Below are positions 5,391 through 5,659 of a stretch of 5,659 nucleotides of DNA, piece after piece. Origin of the DNA: Gammaproteobacteria bacterium (GTDB lineage Bacteria > Pseudomonadota > Gammaproteobacteria > Steroidobacterales > Steroidobacteraceae); NCBI GenBank assembly GCA_019242385.1, contig JAFAVO010000196.1, positions 1 to 5,659 on the forward strand, read 5' to 3'. Under the pieces are notes generated by a model, which searched no databases, had not been told where the DNA came from, and saw only the letters and a list, made by a program, of their open reading frames with translations. Made by a program: the position numbers and the translations under genes. Position 1 is the stretch's first letter; each line of letters opens with the position of its first letter.

Positions 5391-5419
5391 TTCTTAGGTC
5401 CAGGGGCCATGGCTATAGT
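5391..5419 (+). promoter_or_regulatory. Predicted cysH promoter with a near-absent leader
   Basis: The -10 TATAGT (5414-5419, 5 of 6) is preceded after 17 bp by TTCTTA (5391-5396, 3 of 6 to the -35), a weak -35 that suits an activated promoter. A start 7 nt after the -10 falls on the A at 5426, leaving a leader of about 3 nt. The block CTATAGTCG is identical to that in front of cysI. No Shine-Dalgarno sequence lies near the ATG. Confidence 0.55.
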
Positions 5420-5428
5420 CGCCTGACC

Positions 5429-5659
5429 ATGCCGGAGCTGTCGACGTCGGAGCTGGGTGACAAGGCCGCAGCCGTGCGTGCACTGCTCGGGCGCGCTCTG
5501 GAGGAGCACGGCCCGGTCGTGTACGCCAACAGCCTCGGCGCCGAGGCCATGGTGCTCACCGACATCATCTGGACGCACCTTCCGCAGATCGAGATCTTCA
5601 GCATCGATACCGGGCGCCTGCACGAGGAGACCTACGAGCTGCTCGAGCGGGTGCAGCGC
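5429..5659 (+). CDS. cysH: APS/PAPS reductase, N-terminal part (3' partial)
   Basis: The first 77 residues of an adenylyl-sulfate or phosphoadenylyl-sulfate reductase; the rest lies right of the window. The enzyme reduces activated sulfate to sulfite with thioredoxin, supplying CysI. The visible part has the PP-loop-like nucleotide site VYANSLGAEAMVLTD (31-45) and the FSIDTGRLHEETYELL segment (57-72), whose TGRL is a family hallmark. The usual Asp after GAE is Ala40 here. The features that would separate the two types, the CC and CxxC ligands of the 4Fe-4S cluster in APS reductases and the C-terminal ECG(I/L)H-type catalytic Cys, are beyond the window; TGRLHEET leans slightly to the cluster-bearing APS type. 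The ATG at 5429 has no Shine-Dalgarno sequence but sits just after a good -10. It is divergent from cysB across 144 bp. Confidence 0.9.
   Translation, partial: MPELSTSELGDKAAAVRALLGRALEEHGPVVYANSLGAEAMVLTDIIWTHLPQIEIFSIDTGRLHEETYELLERVQR

Noticed and set aside
5413..5418. CTATAG palindrome before cysH and cysI as a possible operator
   Set aside because: It is better explained as part of the TATAGT -10 element; six symmetrical bases alone are too little for an operator.

Overview
The window is GC-rich chromosomal DNA with almost no non-coding space. It suggests a GC-rich proteobacterium, probably a gammaproteobacterium outside the enterics: the siroheme sulfite reductase with a DUF934 partner is the arrangement known from Pseudomonas-type sulfate assimilation, and a full-length CysB regulator sits beside it. 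Genus cannot be assigned from sequence reading alone.

Layout. (1) Bases 1-242, plus strand: the 3' end of a MobA/MocA-like nucleotidyltransferase gene. (2) Bases 239-2048, minus strand: a three-gene operon, transcribed MaoC-like hydratase, then CitE-like CoA-ester lyase, then a small conserved protein of the DUF7009 type. The last two genes overlap by ATGA, and the last gene converges on the nucleotidyltransferase gene so that both stop codons share one CTAG. (3) Bases 2049-2157: a divergent promoter region. (4) Bases 2158-4306, plus strand: cysI (sulfite reductase hemoprotein) overlapping a DUF934 gene by 26 bp. (5) Bases 4313-5284, minus strand: cysB, the LysR-type activator of cysteine biosynthesis, converging on the DUF934 gene with a 6-bp gap. 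(6) Bases 5285-5428: a divergent control region. (7) From 5429, plus strand: cysH (APS/PAPS reductase), cut by the window end.

How it works together. CysH reduces activated sulfate to sulfite and CysI reduces sulfite to sulfide; DUF934 is a habitual partner of this CysI type. CysB, encoded between the two transcription units, probably senses sulfur status and activates both. The cysI and cysH promoters share the block CTATAGTCG just before the start codon, and a CATAACC block 59-60 bp upstream of the -10. Both starts lack a Shine-Dalgarno sequence and the -10 lies only 7-9 nt before the ATG, so both messages are predicted to be leaderless or nearly so. The MaoC/CitE pair looks like hydration of an unsaturated C4-C5 dicarboxylyl-CoA followed by carbon-carbon cleavage; its exact substrate is not readable here.

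The gene content is ordinary. The most interesting signals are the twin cys promoters, the three-copy repeat upstream of cysH, and the unexplained DUF7009 gene tied to the lyase operon. No stretch of 300 bases or more lacks a gene, and I see no RNA genes, mobile elements or CRISPR arrays.
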